NCBI GenBank assembly: GCA_963713695.1
Contig: CAVQMU010000006.1
Coordinates: forward strand, 124,001-188,000
Direction: 5' to 3'
DNA from: Rhodoblastus sp963713695
GTDB lineage: Bacteria; Pseudomonadota; Alphaproteobacteria; Rhizobiales; Beijerinckiaceae
DNA: 64,000 nt
How positions within the stretch are numbered: position 1 is the first letter of the stretch; every line of letters starts with the position of its first letter. Both the position numbers and the translations under genes were made by a program. The notes under the pieces were generated by a model that was not told where the DNA came from, made no database searches, and saw nothing but the letters and a program-made list of their open reading frames with translations. Shown in pieces: positions 61,426 to 64,000 of the stretch.

Positions 61426-63933
61426 TCAAACGAACTTGAATTGCGCCGCTGTCAGGCTCCCGATTGTCACGCCGGTCAGGGTGACCGTGTCCGCAGCATC
61501 GAGCGAGATCACAGTATTCGCGCCGACTTGCTTCATGTCGCCGGAATTCGTGAGTGCGAAATAACTGTTGAAGTCTTTCGCGCTGAATTGCAGCGTGTCG
61601 GTCGATGCGAAATCGTTGATGGTGTCCACGCCGATCGCCGGTCCGAACACGAACGCGTCCGACGCGCCGAAGGCCGAAACGATATTGGCCCCGACCATGT
61701 TGAACGTGTTGCTGTTGCCTGTGACTGACGCGTCCGAACCGTTCATGTCGATCGTGCCGTTGGAGCCGCTGACCGAGTCCCAGTTTGGGCCGGAACTGTA
61801 GAGGCTCACGGCGTCGGCGGCATTGCCGTCGAGCGTGATCTTGTCGCCGCCGCCCTGGATCGAGGTCTGCGCACCCCGGTCAAGGTTGATCGCGCCGTTG
61901 GAGCCATTGACCCAGCCCCAGAACTCCATTGGACTGATTGAGGCTCACGGCGTCCGCGCCGCTTGCGAAATAGACGTTGTTGTCGCCGCCTTAAATCGCC
62001 GTCTGCGCGCTATTGAGATAGATCGTCCCGTTGGAGCCGACGACCGAGTCCCAACTGCCGCCGGTGTTGAAAAGGCTCGCCGCATTGCCGGAGCCGCTCG
62101 TGAAATTGACCGTGTCGCCGCCGCCATGGACCTCCGTCAGCGCGCTGTTGAGATTGACGGTTCCATTGGTCGCGTAGAGATAGTCCCAGCTTCCGGTTTT
62201 GTAGAGGCTCGCCTCGTCGATCCCCGAATAGTAGTCGATGATATTGCCGCCGCCCTGCACCGAAGTCTGGGCGCTGTTGAGATAGACAACAGCGCCCGAG
62301 CCGTAGACCCAGTTCCAGCCGGTGGTGTTGATGAAGCTCACCATATTGCCGGTGCTGCCGCTGGTGATATTGACCGTGTAGACGCCGCCGGTCGCCGTTG
62401 TCTGCGCGCCGTCCAAATTGATCGTGCCGCCGGGGCCGCTCACCGCGTCCCCGTTATTGCCCGTGCCGGACAAGGTGACGGTGCTCGCCGAACCGCCGGC
62501 AAGGTCGAGATTGTAACCGCCGCTCGTGAAAATGGTGTCAGTTGGACCACGGAAAACTCGGCCGGCGTAAAATGCCCGCGGGGAACCGGGATATTGAATA
62601 AATCGGTTGTGGCCCCGTAGGAGATGGTCAAGATGGTGTTCGCCAGGCTTTCGGTGACGCCAGCGCCGAAGCCTTCCAGGAGAATGCCGTCATTGGCCGT
62701 AAATCCGATGATCGTCATTTCCGAAGACGTCGGAGTCGCTCCGCTGGCAAGGTAAAGCGTCCCGACGCCAGCGAATGTGATGGTTGTGTCGCCGGCGGCG
62801 TTGACGTTGCCGAGGAGCAAATCCGCGTTTGCGTCGATCGTGACGCCGCCCGAAAACGTGTTGTTTCCGAAGAGTTCAAGGCTGCCTGCGACGACGAGCG
62901 CCAGCGCCCCGGTTCCGTCCTCGATCTTGCCAGAGTAGGTCGTGTTGACGATATTGTCGACCGTCAGTGTTGCTGCAGTCGTGCCGTTGTTGATGATGAC
63001 GCCCGAGGAATTGCCGGAGAGATTGTTCAGCGTCGTCGAATTTCCGTCGATGTCGAGCAGGGCCGCCGTGCTCCCTGTGCCAACCGCGACGCCGCCTTGC
63101 ACTGCGCCCACGACCTGCGCCGCCGCGCTGTCGCGGATCAATAATGATCCGCCGTCGATCGCCAAGGCGCCGCCGGCGGCCACACCCGCGTCGCTGCCGG
63201 GATTGAAAATCAACACGCCCGTATCACTTGCCGAACCGAAGTGAAGCGTCGTGCCGGCGCCGCCATTGTCGGCGAAGGCGCCGGTCAACGACAGGATATC
63301 GCCGTTCTCCGCCCCGATCGTCGCGCCCGTGCCGGCGTCGATCTGGATGGCGTTGCTCAGCGCCCCGCTCACCGATTGGAGGGTCGGAAACGATCCGCCG
63401 GCGCTGTTGTAGACGAAGGACACCGTTCCCGTCGACAGTGAGGATGTCGTGCCGAGGGCGAGCGTCCCGCCGATTATTTGCGTGCCGCCGGCGTAGGTGT
63501 CGGTATTGTCCAGATTTGTCGTTCCCGAGCCGGAAATCTGCAAATAACCGGCGCCGGTAATGGTCGCGTTCGAGCCGAAGCCAAGGGTGCTCGTGCTGTA
63601 CTGGGCGCCGAGTTGCAACTCTTCGGTCACCGATATGATAATCGGCAGTCCCGAGCCGCCAAAATCCGGAGTGCTTGCAGCGGTAGAGGCGATGATTTGT
63701 CCGCTCGAAAAATCCAGAGTGCCGTCCTGGAAGCTGAAACCGCCGCCCCCCTGAGCGTTGATCGTCAGTGCGGCGATGCTGTAGGTGGCCCCGCCCAGAC
63801 TGACAGCATCTTCGGTTGCAACTGTAGAGTTGAAAACCGCATCGTCGCTCGCTCCGGGCACGAACGCCGGGAACCAGTTGTTCTGGTTTCCCCATTGCCC
63901 CCCGGCGGAACCCCTCCAATTATAACTGACCAT
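61426..63933 (-). pseudogene. disrupted paralogue of the secreted repeat protein
   Basis: The N-terminus MVSYNWRGSAGGQWGNQNNW and about 450 residues align with the intact gene (TDTYAGGTQIIGGTLALGT, NNTFSGGVTIDANADLLL). Near 62540 a missing base shifts the frame. Near 61992 a TAA stands where the paralogues have the Gln of SAQTxIQGG. Near 61921 an extra base shifts the frame back before WGWVNGSNGAINL. The end GSLTAAQFKFV is intact. The two shifts cancel, so the total length is still a multiple of three (836 codons). With a nonsense codon as well as the shifts, real decay is more plausible here than in the housekeeping genes. GGGAGAC precedes the ATG. Confidence 0.72.
61695..62485 (-). repeat. 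135-bp tandem repeat, six units, in the disrupted paralogue
   Basis: Six units with the same order as in the intact gene, interrupted by the TAA codon at 61991-61993 in the fourth unit and a frameshift near 61921 in the fifth. Confidence 0.8.
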
Positions 63934-64000
63934 CGTATGTCTCCCTTTGAAATTTTTGGGCTTCTCCCATTCCCCGCGCCCTCCGGGAGTGGCTAATCTT

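Noticed and set aside
54570..62485. Regularly spaced repeats as a CRISPR array
   Set aside because: The 135-bp period is in frame, encodes 45-residue protein repeats, and has no unique spacers.

Overview
The window is GC-rich DNA of an alphaproteobacterium, most likely a member of the Hyphomicrobiales (Rhizobiales). Its housekeeping proteins (RpoB, RpoC, L1, L7/L12, L10, L11, NusG, SecE) are of alphaproteobacterial type. The hopanoid radical-SAM gene hpnJ, an IalB-family gene, and the hup/hyp gene order of rhizobia and purple non-sulfur bacteria fit the same group. The genus cannot be fixed from sequence alone. No tRNA, rRNA, CRISPR array or insertion sequence was recognised.

Layout. (1) 1-6.2 kb, + then -: the end of an AbrB-type membrane protein, hpnJ, a palindromic interspersed repeat, an IalB-like secreted protein, a GT-A glycosyltransferase, and a coupled pair on the minus strand (Pro-rich anchored protein plus lipoprotein). 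(2) 6.2-17.9 kb, minus strand: rplK-rplA-rplJ-rplL-rpoB-rpoC with its own promoter and a strong terminator. (3) 17.9-26.2 kb: an insert of cell-surface genes (two methyltransferases, three GT2 glycosyltransferases, a secreted propeller-like protein) followed by small regulators (Crp/Fnr, ribbon-helix-helix) and a DJ-1 protein. This separates rplKAJL-rpoBC from secE-nusG, which have their own promoter and terminator at 26.2-27.2 kb. (4) 27.2-28 kb: terC. (5) 28.1-46.7 kb, minus strand: a complete uptake-hydrogenase locus in the order hupSLCDFGHIJK-hypABFCDE-hypX-hupR-hupT. Upstream of hupS are a sigma-54-type promoter and a HupR-type TTG-N5-CAA site. HupS has the six-cysteine proximal-cluster signature of oxygen-tolerant hydrogenases. 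(6) 47-54.2 kb: an EF-hand protein, a chemoreceptor with a C-terminal PilZ domain, a TetR-controlled HlyD/ABC efflux set, and a nucleotide-sugar-epimerase-like gene. (7) 54.3-63.9 kb, minus strand: four consecutive large paralogues built from 45-residue (135-bp) tandem repeats. All end in a type-I-secretion-like C-terminal domain finishing in FKFV. One carries three phage-tail-collar domains. Two carry autotransporter-passenger-like repeats but no beta-barrel.

How it works together. HupT/HupR would control the hup operon. HupSL passes electrons from H2 to the quinone pool through cytochrome b HupC. The hyp and accessory hup products build the NiFe centre, and HypX points to CO-ligand synthesis under air. 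The surface-glycan genes and the secreted repeat proteins suggest an organism investing in its cell envelope.

Caution. Many conserved genes are interrupted by single-base indels: rpoC, both methyltransferases, hypX, hypD, hypF, hypB, the ABC ATPase and three repeat-protein genes. In each case the alternative frame restores a family-typical protein. Because rpoC is essential, most of these are probably errors of a draft assembly. I give the corrected gene spans and mark each shift.
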